From positions 1 through 52,056 of the IMG/VR virus record IMGVR_UViG_3300017735_000012: a stretch of 52,056 nt of DNA; one strand, given 5' to 3'. Every line of letters begins with the position of its first letter. The stretch's first letter is position 1. This document shows positions 7,300 through 15,172 of this stretch, piece after piece. A program made the position numbers and the translations under genes. The notes under the pieces were generated by a model that searched no databases, was not told where the DNA came from, and was given only the letters and a program-made list of their open reading frames with translations. The DNA comes from a virus.

Positions 7300-8451
7300 A
7301 TGAGTAAGTCTCGCACAATTGCAGGAAATTTAGGTGCTTCTTCTGGTGCTTCTGATACCGGTGGAGGAGTTACTATCTATGCAAATTCTGCGGCGCTGCC
7401 AACTTCTGGTAATACTGCTGGTGATTTAGCATTTACTACAGATAAAAAAGCCATGTTTAATTGGGATGGTACAGAATGGGACAGAGTTTATTCTGGCTCA
7501 AATGAAACTATTACGTGGGACTCTGATTTAGCGAGTGCAATCGAACTAAAAGGTCCAACTCGAAGAGATCTTGGTGTTACTGACAGTGCAATAACTACCC
7601 TAACTTTTTCTGCTGCAGAAGATTTTGAAGGATTTCCTATAGAATATTCTTATGAGATGGTACCATCATATCCTTTGCAATTAGATAGCGCATATGGTGA
7701 TGATAGCGGATCAGGCGGTAAAGGCCTAATCGACAGTTCTACACATCCTACTCGACCTCGTATTAGTCTTTTGCCATCAGCTAATGATTCACATGAAGGT
7801 TCATTTATATTTAGAGTAAAAGCAACTGATGGTACTCATGTCATATCTACCTCAACAACAATAACATTAGCATTCACTGTACCTGTAGTATTCTCTGATG
7901 CTGTTAACTCTACTAAGCGTTCAATTACTGGTTTAAGTGAAGGCGGCCAAAGCGTTGATGGATGGACACATGACCATAACTCTCTTACAGCTAGTAGTGG
8001 TAATGTTATAAGTAATGCATTAGCCTTTGGTAAGAAATATATGGAACTTGAAGTTTTAGCTGGTTGTCAGATTGGTGCAATGATTGGCTTTACAACTGAT
8101 CAAACAAATCAAGGTTATAATACAGCGACTAAACAACACTCAAGATATTTTAATAATGGTAACGGATATGGTGTTGCTTATGGCAGTAATCTTGGTGCTA
8201 TGAATGCAGCAGGAACTAGAATTATGTTAGCATGGGATACAACTACTAGAAAGATTTGGTTCGGAAAAAATGGTACATGGATTGGCGACCCAGCAGCAGG
8301 TACAGGCGGAGCTACACTGAATGGTAATGCTGGTGATCCATTCTATCTTAGTACAGGTAATGGTTCGTCTAGTAACGGTCAACAAAATATTACTGTAAGA
8401 AAAAATGGCGAAGAAACCTACACAATCCCCACTGGATTTAGTTCACAATAG
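7300..8451 (+). CDS. Tail fibre with SPRY-like C-terminus
   Basis: The protein has 383 residues. The N-terminal region (SKSRTIAGNLG, GDLAFTTDKKAMFNWDGTEW) parallels that of the fibre at 5371, suggesting a shared attachment module. Residues 75-200 form a cadherin/Ig-like part (FRVKATDGTHV). The C-terminal part, about 210-375, is SPRY/B30.2-like: GKKYMELEVL, AMIGFTTDQ, GYGVAYGSNLG, RIMLAWDTTTRKIWFGKNGTW. SPRY domains bind proteins or glycans. The two fibres thus share a base and carry different receptor-binding ends. Confidence 0.8.
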   Translation: MSKSRTIAGNLGASSGASDTGGGVTIYANSAALPTSGNTAGDLAFTTDKKAMFNWDGTEWDRVYSGSNETITWDSDLASAIELKGPTRRDLGVTDSAITTLTFSAAEDFEGFPIEYSYEMVPSYPLQLDSAYGDDSGSGGKGLIDSSTHPTRPRISLLPSANDSHEGSFIFRVKATDGTHVISTSTTITLAFTVPVVFSDAVNSTKRSITGLSEGGQSVDGWTHDHNSLTASSGNVISNALAFGKKYMELEVLAGCQIGAMIGFTTDQTNQGYNTATKQHSRYFNNGNGYGVAYGSNLGAMNAAGTRIMLAWDTTTRKIWFGKNGTWIGDPAAGTGGATLNGNAGDPFYLSTGNGSSSNGQQNITVRKNGEETYTIPTGFSSQ

Positions 8452-8460
8452 GAAAAGGCA

Positions 8461-8748
8461 ATGGATAAAAAATTTAAGCCACATATGATGTATGACCCAA
8501 AAACTGGAAAAGGTTATAAAGCTGAAAAAGAGGCAGAGCATCTTAAAATGAAAAAAATGGGATATACTCACGATAAACCAAAAGTCGATGAAGATATGAC
8601 TACAACTGCTGATATTCCTAATCCTGCTGATACTGCTATGGGTCCAAAGTTTAAAACAAATAGAGTACACGACCGTCGTAAGAAAAAGGGTCAACCCCTT
8701 TTACTCAAAAGATTTCGTGACTATTACAAAGAAAAAGGAATATTATAA
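8461..8748 (+). CDS. Small Lys-rich conserved phage protein
   Basis: A 95-residue basic protein (KFKPHMMYDPKTGKGYKAEK, RVHDRRKKKGQPLLLKRF) with an AGGA-type ribosome site 5 nt or so upstream. It has no membrane segment and few hydrophobic residues apart from the C-terminal helix. Small basic proteins of this look recur in marine T4-like phages, but I know no function. Its TAA overlaps the next ATG by one base. Confidence 0.65.
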   Translation: MDKKFKPHMMYDPKTGKGYKAEKEAEHLKMKKMGYTHDKPKVDEDMTTTADIPNPADTAMGPKFKTNRVHDRRKKKGQPLLLKRFRDYYKEKGIL

Positions 8749-9206
8749 TGCTTTCGTTATTAGGATCATTAATTGGTTTTGCCTCATCTGCAGTACCTGC
8801 GATTACAGATTCGTTTAAAGACAAAGCGGATAAGAAGCATGAAATTGAAAAAATGAAGACAATGGCCGAGCTAAGAGCTCAAGGCTACGACCATGAAATT
8901 AAGGTCTACGAACAGATGGGTGCAGACAAAGAGCACGATCGTCTGATTCAACATGATATAAGTATTAACAAAGGAACAGGGTTTATATCTGGATTGCAGA
9001 GATCTGTACGACCAGTAATTACCTATGCGTTCTTTGGACTATTCGCTACTATTGAAATTACGCTTTTAATGGAAGCACTTGAAAAAGGAACCGAATTTTC
9101 TGAAGCAATTCAGTTATTATGGGATGAAGATACAAAGGCAATCTTTGCAGCTATCATTTCATTTTGGTTTGGTTCCAGAGCAATTGATAAAGCAAGGAAA
9201 AAATAA
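8748..9206 (+). CDS. Holin-like membrane protein (GTA/3TM type)
   Basis: The 152-residue protein has a hydrophobic N-terminus (LSLLGSLIGFASSAVPAI), a charged coiled middle (KADKKHEIEKMKTMAELRAQ) and two C-terminal hydrophobic segments (RPVITYAFFGLFATIEITLL; IFAAIISFWFGSRAIDKARKK). The RPVITY...FWFGSRAIDK pattern matches the 3-TM holin family known from gene-transfer agents and phages. Its role would be to permeabilise the inner membrane at lysis. The start overlaps the preceding gene and its stop overlaps the next, so it is part of one operon. Confidence 0.75.
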   Translation: MLSLLGSLIGFASSAVPAITDSFKDKADKKHEIEKMKTMAELRAQGYDHEIKVYEQMGADKEHDRLIQHDISINKGTGFISGLQRSVRPVITYAFFGLFATIEITLLMEALEKGTEFSEAIQLLWDEDTKAIFAAIISFWFGSRAIDKARKK

Positions 9207-9424
9207 TGAAAAATATGAGAGACCTATTAATTACCAGCGCGCTGACTCATGCAAAGGGTCATGTAGATAAACATATCGCAAACGTAGAAGTATATCTTGC
9301 CAATCCAGCAGGCATTGGAGAACACTCGGATATTATTGAAGCAATCGAAATTGAATTAACTGAAATTGCAAAATATGATGATCAAATTGAAATGATTGAA
9401 AAATATTTTCTTCCCGAAGTGTGA
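9206..9424 (+). CDS. Small acidic conserved phage protein
   Basis: The 72-residue protein starts on the TAATG overlap with the holin-like gene. It is helical and acidic (LITSALTHAKGHVDKHIANVEV, IIEAIEIELTEIAKYDDQIE) with no membrane segment. I recognise the HAKGHVDKHIANVEVYL pattern as recurring in marine phages next to structural or lysis genes, but no function is known to me. It is the last gene before the nrdJ promoter. Confidence 0.65.
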   Translation: MKNMRDLLITSALTHAKGHVDKHIANVEVYLANPAGIGEHSDIIEAIEIELTEIAKYDDQIEMIEKYFLPEV

Positions 9425-9432
9425 TTTAGCTG

Positions 9433-9461
9433 TTTACAAAACAGTGAAAATGATATATAAT
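9433..9461 (+). promoter_or_regulatory. Sigma70-type promoter of nrdJ
   Basis: TTTACA (9433-9438), 17 bp, TATAAT (9456-9461). A short inverted repeat, CTGTTT-ACA-AAACAG (9430-9444), overlaps the -35 box and could be an operator. The start codon of nrdJ is 38 nt beyond the -10 box. No room for a cobalamin riboswitch. Confidence 0.75.
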
Positions 9462-9499
9462 ACTACATCTATTAAACAATAAAAGAAGAGGTACTAGGT

Positions 9500-11716
9500 A
9501 TGCAAACGCAGTTTGTAGACACAAGAGAGTTTTTGTCCGAAACCAAATTTTATGATGGTTACTCTCGATTTCAAGAAGGTACGGGCACATACGAAAGTTG
9601 GGATGAGGCAGTCGATCGGGTTGTCTCTATGCACACAGAAAATTATAAATCCCAAGGAAACAAACTGCAACCATTTATTGATGAAGCCAAACAAGCATAT
9701 AAAGAACAACGTGTTCTTGGTGCACAGCGCGCTCTACAATTTGGTGGCGATCAATTAATGAAACACCAAATGCGGATGTATAATTGTACTTCTTCATACG
9801 CTGATCGACCTGCATTCTTTGGTGAATATTTTTATATTTTACTATGTGGTGCTGGCGCAGGTTTTTCTGTACAACAACACCACGTTGGAAAGTTGCCGCA
9901 AATTCAACAGCGGACAAAACAAGCTAAAGGCTATATCGTAGAAGACTCAATCGAAGGTTGGGCATCTGCTCTTGATGTATTGCTATCTTCCTATTTTGTG
10001 GGAGGTGGCAAATATCCTGAGTTCGAAAGTCGCCGTGTCTTCTTTGACTTATCAAATATTCGGCCAAAAGGTGCTAAAATCTCAGGTGGATTTAAAGCTC
10101 CTGGACCAGAAGGATTGCGCAAGTCTCTTGATAAAATCGAATACATGCTGCAAGGCATGGTCATGGATACAAAAGATCCATTGAATATTAAACCTATTAC
10201 TGTATACGATATTTGTATGCATGCTGCAGATGCTGTCCTTTCAGGAGGTGTACGGCGCTCGGCTACTATTTGTCTATTTTCTCCAGAAGATGATGAGATG
10301 ATGACTGCTAAAACAGGAAACTGGTTTGTCGATAATCCACAGCGTGGTAGATCAAACAACAGCGCAGTTATTGTCCGTGATGAAGCAACACCCGAAATGT
10401 TTGCAAAAATCATGGATTCTGTCAAATCTTTTGGTGAACCAGGTTTCTATTTTACCACTTCGAAAGAGCATACTACAAATCCATGTGTAGAGATTGGTAT
10501 GTTCCCTCAACTCGATGGAGAATCTGGCTGGCAAGGCTGTAACTTGACAGAGATTAATGGTGGTATGTGCCATACCGAGGAAGACTTTTATAAGGCATGC
10601 CGTGCAGCGTCTATCCTCGGTACCCTACAAGCAGGGTACACTGACTTTAACTTTTTAAGTCCTGTATCAAAGAAGATTTTTGATCGCGAAGCACTTCTCG
10701 GTGTATCAATTACTGGATGGATGAATAATCCAAAAGTATTGTTTGATGAAAAAGTTCTAGAAAAAGGAGCAAAGATTGTTAAGAAAATTAACAAAGAAGT
10801 CGCAGAAATCATTGGCATTAATGCTGCTGCTCGCACTACTTGTGTTAAACCATCTGGTAACGCTTCAGTATTACTCCAAACAGCAAGTGGAATTCATGCC
10901 GAACATTCTAGCCTTTACATCCGAAATGTTCAAATGAATAAAGAGTCTGAAATTACTCAGGCTATTATTAAAACAAATCCTTATATGGTTGAAGAATCTG
11001 TATGGTCTGCAAACGGAACTGATGTTGTGGTGTCGTTTCCGATTGTTCCAAAGAAAGGATCATATCTTAAAGATGAACTTCATGGAGTAAAACATCTTGA
11101 GCTTGTAAAGAAAGCACACAAACACTGGGTTACTGCGGGTACAAATGAAGATCTTTGTGCAGATAAAGGTATTCTTCATAACGTATCGAATACAATTATT
11201 GTAGATAACTGGGATGAAGTAGAACAGTATGTTTTTGATAACCGTTATTCATTCTCTGGTATTTCTTTTCTTTCTCCAACTGGAGATAAAGACTATAATC
11301 AGGCGCCAAACACTGCGGTTATTACAGAAAAAGAAATGGTAAAGGATTATGGTACTGCAGCTATCTTTGCTTCAGGTTTGGTTGTCGATGCAATCAAAGT
11401 ATTCCCAAATCTATGGGATGCATGCTCAACTGCTCAAGGTTTTGGTCTTGATATTAGTCTGGAATCTGCAGAGAATTCAGCAAGGCAAGATTGGATCCGT
11501 CGCTATGAAAACTTTGCCAACAATTATTTTAAGCGTGATCTTAAAAAAGCAGAGCATTGTTTAAAGGATGCGTACTTATTGCATAAGTGGAATAAAATCC
11601 AACAGAACTTGCAACCTGTAGATTGGATGAAAGATCTAACAGAACAAAAATTTACAGACGTTGATACTATCGGGGCGGCTGCATGCGCAGGCGGGGCTTG
11701 TGAAATCGATTTCTAG
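9500..11716 (+). CDS. nrdJ: B12-dependent (class II) ribonucleoside-triphosphate reductase
   Basis: This 738-residue protein has the length and motifs of monomeric adenosylcobalamin-dependent reductases (the Lactobacillus leichmannii type). It reduces ribonucleotides to deoxyribonucleotides for phage DNA synthesis. Visible residues: Cys96 (MYNCTSS), the thiyl-radical Cys329 with Glu331 in NPCVEI, Cys347 (GCNLTEING), and the C-terminal shuttle pair Cys729 and Cys734 (CAGGAC). The SGGVRRSATI segment is also typical. It has its own promoter and is followed by a 17-nt overlap with a DUF1289 gene. Use of B12 implies a host that imports or makes cobalamin. No inteins or gaps seen. Confidence 0.95.
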   Translation: MQTQFVDTREFLSETKFYDGYSRFQEGTGTYESWDEAVDRVVSMHTENYKSQGNKLQPFIDEAKQAYKEQRVLGAQRALQFGGDQLMKHQMRMYNCTSSYADRPAFFGEYFYILLCGAGAGFSVQQHHVGKLPQIQQRTKQAKGYIVEDSIEGWASALDVLLSSYFVGGGKYPEFESRRVFFDLSNIRPKGAKISGGFKAPGPEGLRKSLDKIEYMLQGMVMDTKDPLNIKPITVYDICMHAADAVLSGGVRRSATICLFSPEDDEMMTAKTGNWFVDNPQRGRSNNSAVIVRDEATPEMFAKIMDSVKSFGEPGFYFTTSKEHTTNPCVEIGMFPQLDGESGWQGCNLTEINGGMCHTEEDFYKACRAASILGTLQAGYTDFNFLSPVSKKIFDREALLGVSITGWMNNPKVLFDEKVLEKGAKIVKKINKEVAEIIGINAAARTTCVKPSGNASVLLQTASGIHAEHSSLYIRNVQMNKESEITQAIIKTNPYMVEESVWSANGTDVVVSFPIVPKKGSYLKDELHGVKHLELVKKAHKHWVTAGTNEDLCADKGILHNVSNTIIVDNWDEVEQYVFDNRYSFSGISFLSPTGDKDYNQAPNTAVITEKEMVKDYGTAAIFASGLVVDAIKVFPNLWDACSTAQGFGLDISLESAENSARQDWIRRYENFANNYFKRDLKKAEHCLKDAYLLHKWNKIQQNLQPVDWMKDLTEQKFTDVDTIGAAACAGGACEIDF

Positions 11717-11909
11717 AATTCCATCACCTTGTGTAAAGGTATGCCAAATAGAAGACGACCATTGCGAAGGCTGTGGTCGTTCTTCTAATGAAATTAGAGA
11801 GTGGTTTTACTGTGATGATCAACGTAAACAGGAGATATTAGAGCAAAGTGGAAAACGAATACCGGATAGAATGCGAGGAGTGCGAATCGACAACGATTGT
11901 ACTGGTTAA
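11700..11909 (+). CDS. DUF1289 small cysteine protein
   Basis: A 69-residue protein. GTG 11700 is preferred over an upstream TTG or ATG-like start inside nrdJ because the domain begins right there (SRIPSPCVKVC) and a G-rich stretch precedes it. Cys11, Cys15, Cys22 and Cys25 (PCVKVCQIEDDHCEGCGR) followed by EIREW fit the DUF1289 family of predicted metal or Fe-S proteins. It overlaps nrdJ by 17 nt and is probably co-expressed with it. Whether it assists the reductase, for example in redox or metal handling, is unknown. Confidence 0.75.
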   Translation: MKSISRIPSPCVKVCQIEDDHCEGCGRSSNEIREWFYCDDQRKQEILEQSGKRIPDRMRGVRIDNDCTG

Positions 11910-11988
11910 TAACGGTGAGCATCCAGAATATTGCTCAATTTGTGGAAGTAAAGCTAATATAGAAGACATATCTGAAAATAATATATAA
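11848..11988 (+). CDS. 46-residue zinc-ribbon protein
   Basis: This frame opens at GTG 11848, inside the end of the DUF1289 gene, and runs to TAA 11986-11988. The product, VENEYRIECEECESTT... ending SENNI, has two CxxC pairs (CEEC and CSIC) spaced 17 residues apart, the shape of a small zinc ribbon. GGAG at 11831-11834 and AGAG at 11840-11843 are possible ribosome sites. It fills the otherwise empty gap before the GIY-YIG gene. Such mini zinc ribbons are common in T4-like phages and may bind RNA polymerase or nucleic acid. Confidence 0.65.
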   Translation: MENEYRIECEECESTTIVLVNNGEHPEYCSICGSKANIEDISENNI

Positions 11989-11992
11989 TAGT

Positions 11993-12421
11993 ATGTGGTA
12001 CTATAATGAATCAGAATACAATGAAACCCCAGATGACTACCAAGGATTTGTGTATGTTATCACAGAATTGGGTACAAACAAAAAATATATCGGTAAAAAG
12101 AACTTTTGGAGGCCTAAGGTACTACCAAAAAATTCTAAGAGAAACCGAAGAGTTAAAACCAGAATCCCAAGTGACTGGCAACAATATTATGGATCTAATA
12201 AAGAACTTCAATTACTCGTTGAACAACGAGGGCAAGATAGTTACAAAAGAGAAATCCTAAAGCTATGTAGAACAAAGGGTGAGATGTCTTATTTTGAGGC
12301 TAAATTCCAATTTGACAATGATGTTCTTATTAGCGACGAATATTATAATGAGTTTATAGGATGCAAGATACATTCGAGACATTTACCAAAAGACTTAAGG
12401 ATTTCTACGGAGACAGACTAG
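11993..12421 (+). CDS. SegE-like GIY-YIG endonuclease
   Basis: A 142-residue protein. GFVYVITELGTNKKYIGKK is the GIY-YIG core (YVI and YIG strands); the downstream WQQYYGSNKELQ, YKREILKLC and SYFEAKFQ segments match the SegE-type phage family, with the Glu of SYFEAKFQ as the likely catalytic acid. These enzymes nick or cut DNA and often act as free-standing homing endonucleases. It lies just after nrdJ, a frequent target region for such genes. The C-terminal 40 residues lack a known DNA-binding domain. Confidence 0.8.
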   Translation: MWYYNESEYNETPDDYQGFVYVITELGTNKKYIGKKNFWRPKVLPKNSKRNRRVKTRIPSDWQQYYGSNKELQLLVEQRGQDSYKREILKLCRTKGEMSYFEAKFQFDNDVLISDEYYNEFIGCKIHSRHLPKDLRISTETD

Positions 12422-12492
12422 TAGATCCAGAAATGTATCCCGAAGTTTTTTCATATCAAGTAAAAATATATATGTACATTTACGGAAAATAG
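12361..12492 (+). CDS. 43-residue conserved small protein
   Basis: The frame starts at ATG 12361 inside the end of the GIY-YIG gene and ends at TAG 12490-12492, overlapping the -35 region of the next promoter. The product (MQDTFETFTKRLKDFYGDRL then VDPEMYPEVFSYQVKIY) has a regular protein-like composition. The YGDxLxDPExYPxVFxYxVK pattern is one I have seen in small proteins of marine T4-like phages. AGG lies next to the ATG, so the ribosome site is weak. Function unknown. Confidence 0.6.
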   Translation: MQDTFETFTKRLKDFYGDRLVDPEMYPEVFSYQVKIYMYIYGK

Positions 12493-12501
12493 TGGTATAA
12501 T
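12473..12501 (+). promoter_or_regulatory. Sigma70-type promoter of the RNase H operon
   Basis: TGTACA (12473-12478), 17 bp, TATAAT (12496-12501) preceded by TGG (extended -10). The rnh ATG is 29 nt further on. Confidence 0.75.
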
Positions 12502-12530
12502 AGACCTACAATAAACATAGGAACTATATT

Positions 12531-13385
12531 ATGATTTTAGTAGACTTTAGTGCCATTGCCGTGGCCAATATCGCTGTACAAAAACTTAACGATGAAGATA
12601 TGATTCGTCATATGATTCTTAATACGTTACGCATGTATAGATCAAAATACAAAGACAAGTATGGTGAACTCGTCCTCGCTTGTGACGGACCAAATAATTG
12701 GCGTAAAACATTTTATCCTGAGTACAAAGCAAATCGCCGTAAAGGTAGAGAAGAATCTACGTTTGATTGGGCAGCTGCATTTACTATTATGAATAATGTG
12801 CGCGAAGAAATCAAAGACAACTTTCCTTACAAAGTATTGCATATTGATGGCTGCGAAGCAGACGACATCATTGCTACTGTAGTAGAATATACAAACGAAG
12901 AGTTCGGTGCGTATGAAGATGTTATGATTATTTCAGGCGATAAAGACTTTGTACAGCTTCAGAAATACAAGAATGTATCACAGTTTTCACCAGTGCAAAA
13001 GAAAAGTTTAGCAGAGAAAAATCCACGTGCATTCTTGGTTGAACATATTATGCGTGGTGATGCATCTGATGGTGTACCTAATGTGCTATCAGGTGATGAC
13101 GTGTTTATTACTGGCTCACGTCAAACTCCACTGTCTAAGAAAAAGCTAGATGCTATTATCGAAGATCTAAATGAAGGTGAACTATTGTATGCTGCATCTT
13201 GGTATCGCAATTATCAGCGTAATGAAACGTTGATTGATCTATCAAAAACACCATCAGATCTAAAAAATAATATCATTCAAGAATTTACTTCTCAAGATCA
13301 GTGGAAAAATAAAGGCCATGTGTTACCGTATCTTATAAATAAAAGATGTAATCAACTAATTGAATCCGTACAGGAGTTTATTTAA
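12531..13385 (+). CDS. rnh: RNase H / 5'-3' exonuclease (T4 Rnh family)
   Basis: A 284-residue FEN-like nuclease (T4 RNase H is 305). It removes RNA primers and flap DNA during lagging-strand synthesis. Acidic metal-binding motifs are visible in order: MILVDFSAIA, LACDGPNNWRKTFYPEYKANRR, IDGCEADDIIAT, ISGDKDFVQLQ and RGDASDGVPNV. All catalytic aspartates expected of the family seem present. It has its own promoter and overlaps the next gene by one base (TAATG). A start with AGGA at 12519-12522 fits well. Confidence 0.95.
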   Translation: MILVDFSAIAVANIAVQKLNDEDMIRHMILNTLRMYRSKYKDKYGELVLACDGPNNWRKTFYPEYKANRRKGREESTFDWAAAFTIMNNVREEIKDNFPYKVLHIDGCEADDIIATVVEYTNEEFGAYEDVMIISGDKDFVQLQKYKNVSQFSPVQKKSLAEKNPRAFLVEHIMRGDASDGVPNVLSGDDVFITGSRQTPLSKKKLDAIIEDLNEGELLYAASWYRNYQRNETLIDLSKTPSDLKNNIIQEFTSQDQWKNKGHVLPYLINKRCNQLIESVQEFI

Positions 13386-13804
13386 TGGTGAAGTTTATTC
13401 ACGAAGTCCTTGAAGAAGCGAATAAAGCAAGAAGTAAGGCAGATAAGATTAAGATTTTAAAAGAAAACGAATCGTGGGCATTAAAAGACGTACTCAGAGG
13501 TACTATCGACCCAGTTGTTCAATGGTGGCTACCTAAAGGTGAAGTTCCTTATACAGCATCGCCAGAAGCTACTCCTCCTTCAAATCTTACAAGACAGAAT
13601 ACAAAGTTTACATACTTTGTTAAAGGTAGTAAAGAAGCAGAAAAGCTACCACAATTCAAACGTGAAAGAGTTTTCTTAGGCATGCTTGAATCAATTCATC
13701 CTAAAGATGCTGAATTATTAGTCAAAATGATTAATAAAGAAACACCTAAAGGTATCACAAAGAACGTTGTTATGGAGGCATTTCCTGGTCTCATTCGCGG
13801 ATAG
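13385..13804 (+). CDS. DUF6433-like conserved phage protein
   Basis: The protein has 139 residues. The pattern ANKARSKADKIKILKEN, ALKDVLRGTIDPVVQWWLP, FVKGSKEAEKLPQFKRER and HPKDAELLVKMINKETPKG is characteristic of a family of T4-like phage proteins of unknown function (DUF6433 by my recollection). It is translationally coupled to RNase H, which hints at a role in replication, although I know of no experimental data. An exact TATAAATA within rnh (13334-13341) may or may not drive it. Confidence 0.75.
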   Translation: MVKFIHEVLEEANKARSKADKIKILKENESWALKDVLRGTIDPVVQWWLPKGEVPYTASPEATPPSNLTRQNTKFTYFVKGSKEAEKLPQFKRERVFLGMLESIHPKDAELLVKMINKETPKGITKNVVMEAFPGLIRG

Positions 13805-13830
13805 TTTTAACCCTAACAAGCAAGGTGAAC

Positions 13831-14055
13831 ATGTATCCACAACTCAAACCCTTAAAACAAAAGAAACTGCATCAGCAAATTAAAAAACAAGAGGTAAAAG
13901 AAAAAAGAATAAGATTATATCTTATTAACGAAAATTGGCTGAAAATACGAAAACAAAAAGACAGGCGTAGGAGACGAGTAATGGAAAGATTATGGCGAAT
14001 AAAACAATTAGCATTAATGAAAACTGGTAATTTACCTCTACCAAGTTTATCTTAA
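13831..14055 (+). CDS. Small very basic protein
   Basis: The protein is 74 residues long if ATG 13831 is used (AAGGTG just upstream); a GTG two codons earlier is in frame. It is extremely rich in Lys and Arg (KPLKQKKLHQQIKKQEVKEK, RKQKDRRRRRVMERLWRIK), suggesting nucleic-acid binding or electrostatic attachment to a host protein. I do not recognise a family. It ends 28 nt before the -35 box of the next promoter. Confidence 0.55.
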   Translation: MYPQLKPLKQKKLHQQIKKQEVKEKRIRLYLINENWLKIRKQKDRRRRRVMERLWRIKQLALMKTGNLPLPSLS

Positions 14056-14082
14056 AATCCCACTTAAAACAAAATAAACCGG

Positions 14083-14110
14083 TGTACATCCTCTGCCCAT
14101 ATGGTATAAT
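14083..14110 (+). promoter_or_regulatory. Sigma70-type promoter of the QueC-like operon
   Basis: TGTACA (14083-14088), 16 bp, TATAAT (14105-14110) with TGG directly upstream. Leader of about 25 nt contains GAGG before TTG 14142. Same promoter family as at 12473, 17282 and 27528. Confidence 0.75.
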
Positions 14111-14141
14111 AGATATTATCAGTTGAGCAGAGGTAGTACCC

Positions 14142-14660
14142 TTGAATAAAATAGGTATAGCATTATCTGGTGGTGTAGAATCCACCATTTTAGCAGCATT
14201 ATTTTCTATGCATTATAATGATGTTACATGCTATACACAATACGATCATATAGTGAATAAAGATCGAATTAAATCTATAACACAATATCTTAATTTAAAA
14301 GATTCTATTTTCATATCTGAAGATATGTATAGATCAGCTCCTACGTATTTAGGTCATATTGTAAATGCAAGAAGAGATGTTGATGTTATATATTTCGGTG
14401 ATACACTCGTAATGGAAGAAGACTCTACAATAAAAAGACTGACTAAAGATGAATTAGTAACCGTAGAAAAAAATACTATATGTAGATTTCCTTTCTATAG
14501 TTTTAGTAAACCAGAAGTTATGTATATAGGAAAAACTTTAATTCCAGAATTTGATGTACTTTTTAATATGACACGATCTTGTTCTGAAGGTAGAGAAGGC
14601 GAATGCGGATGGTGCTTTCACTGTAAAGAAAGAAGTTGGGCTTTAGAAGAAATATCATGA
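14142..14660 (+). CDS. Short QueC-like PP-loop ATP pyrophosphatase 1
   Basis: A 172-residue protein starting at TTG 14142, which has GAGG at good distance. IGIALSGGVESTIL is the PP-loop that binds ATP, with Glu replacing the usual Asp of SGGxDS. The C-terminal TRSCSEGREGECGWCFHCKERSWAL reproduces the QueC zinc site (C-x7-C-x2-C-x2-C followed by R/K and AL). QueC makes preQ0 (7-cyano-7-deazaguanine) from a carboxylate; it is normally about 220-240 residues, so this copy is short. No other queuosine-pathway gene is in the window. It overlaps the next gene by 4 nt. Confidence 0.75.
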   Translation: MNKIGIALSGGVESTILAALFSMHYNDVTCYTQYDHIVNKDRIKSITQYLNLKDSIFISEDMYRSAPTYLGHIVNARRDVDVIYFGDTLVMEEDSTIKRLTKDELVTVEKNTICRFPFYSFSKPEVMYIGKTLIPEFDVLFNMTRSCSEGREGECGWCFHCKERSWALEEIS

Positions 14661-15172
14661 TTGGTTTGGCATTTTCAGGAGGTATTGATTCTACGTGTTT
14701 AGCCTATGAACTAATGTTGCAGCATGATGATCTATACTTTATTACTGCAGATTGGAAAGACACGAAGCTTTATGCGTTTCGAGTAATTGAAGCACTAGAA
14801 AAAAATATGAATAAAAAAATCGAACATATATTAATACCTGATAATAATGATGGTACATATATGATAGAATATGCAAAGGTGATTAGACAAAAGAAACTCG
14901 ATAGTCTATATTTTGGTACAACCAAATATCCTGACCATATGAAAATAAAACGAGTGCAATCGCATGGTATGATAAAGATGCCATATGAATATATGACTAA
15001 AGATGAAGTGTTACGTAGGATGCAGCACTATAAAATAATGCATCTATTGAAATATACAAACTCTTGTGAATTAAATGATATTTCTAAAGAAGAGTGTATG
15101 AAATGCGATCAGTGTAAAGAAAAACATTGGGCTTTGAAAAGGATTGGTTATGAAATATACAGCGATAGTTGA
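14657..15172 (+). CDS. Short QueC-like PP-loop ATP pyrophosphatase 2
   Basis: A 171-residue protein starting at the ATGA overlap with the first copy; an upstream in-frame start lies inside that gene. IGLAFSGGIDSTCL is a canonical PP-loop with Asp. The C-terminal zinc site is again present (C-x9-C-x2-C-x2-C in SCELNDISKEECMKCDQCK), ending KHWALKRI. The two proteins are divergent paralogues and may work as a heterodimer, with one variant (SGGVES) and one canonical active site. The substrate is unknown; possibilities are deazaguanine synthesis for DNA modification or another acyl-adenylation reaction. Confidence 0.75.
   Translation: MIGLAFSGGIDSTCLAYELMLQHDDLYFITADWKDTKLYAFRVIEALEKNMNKKIEHILIPDNNDGTYMIEYAKVIRQKKLDSLYFGTTKYPDHMKIKRVQSHGMIKMPYEYMTKDEVLRRMQHYKIMHLLKYTNSCELNDISKEECMKCDQCKEKHWALKRIGYEIYSDS

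Noticed and set aside
9424-9499. Cobalamin riboswitch before nrdJ
   Set aside because: Only 75 nt lie between the genes, of which the promoter takes 29. No B12-box or room for the fold.
11993-12421. Group I intron-borne homing endonuclease near nrdJ
   Set aside because: The GIY-YIG gene is free-standing: nrdJ is uninterrupted and there is no intron sequence around it.
13334-13341. Late promoter TATAAATA inside RNase H
   Set aside because: An exact match, but within coding sequence of a replication gene and in front of another non-virion gene. More likely chance.
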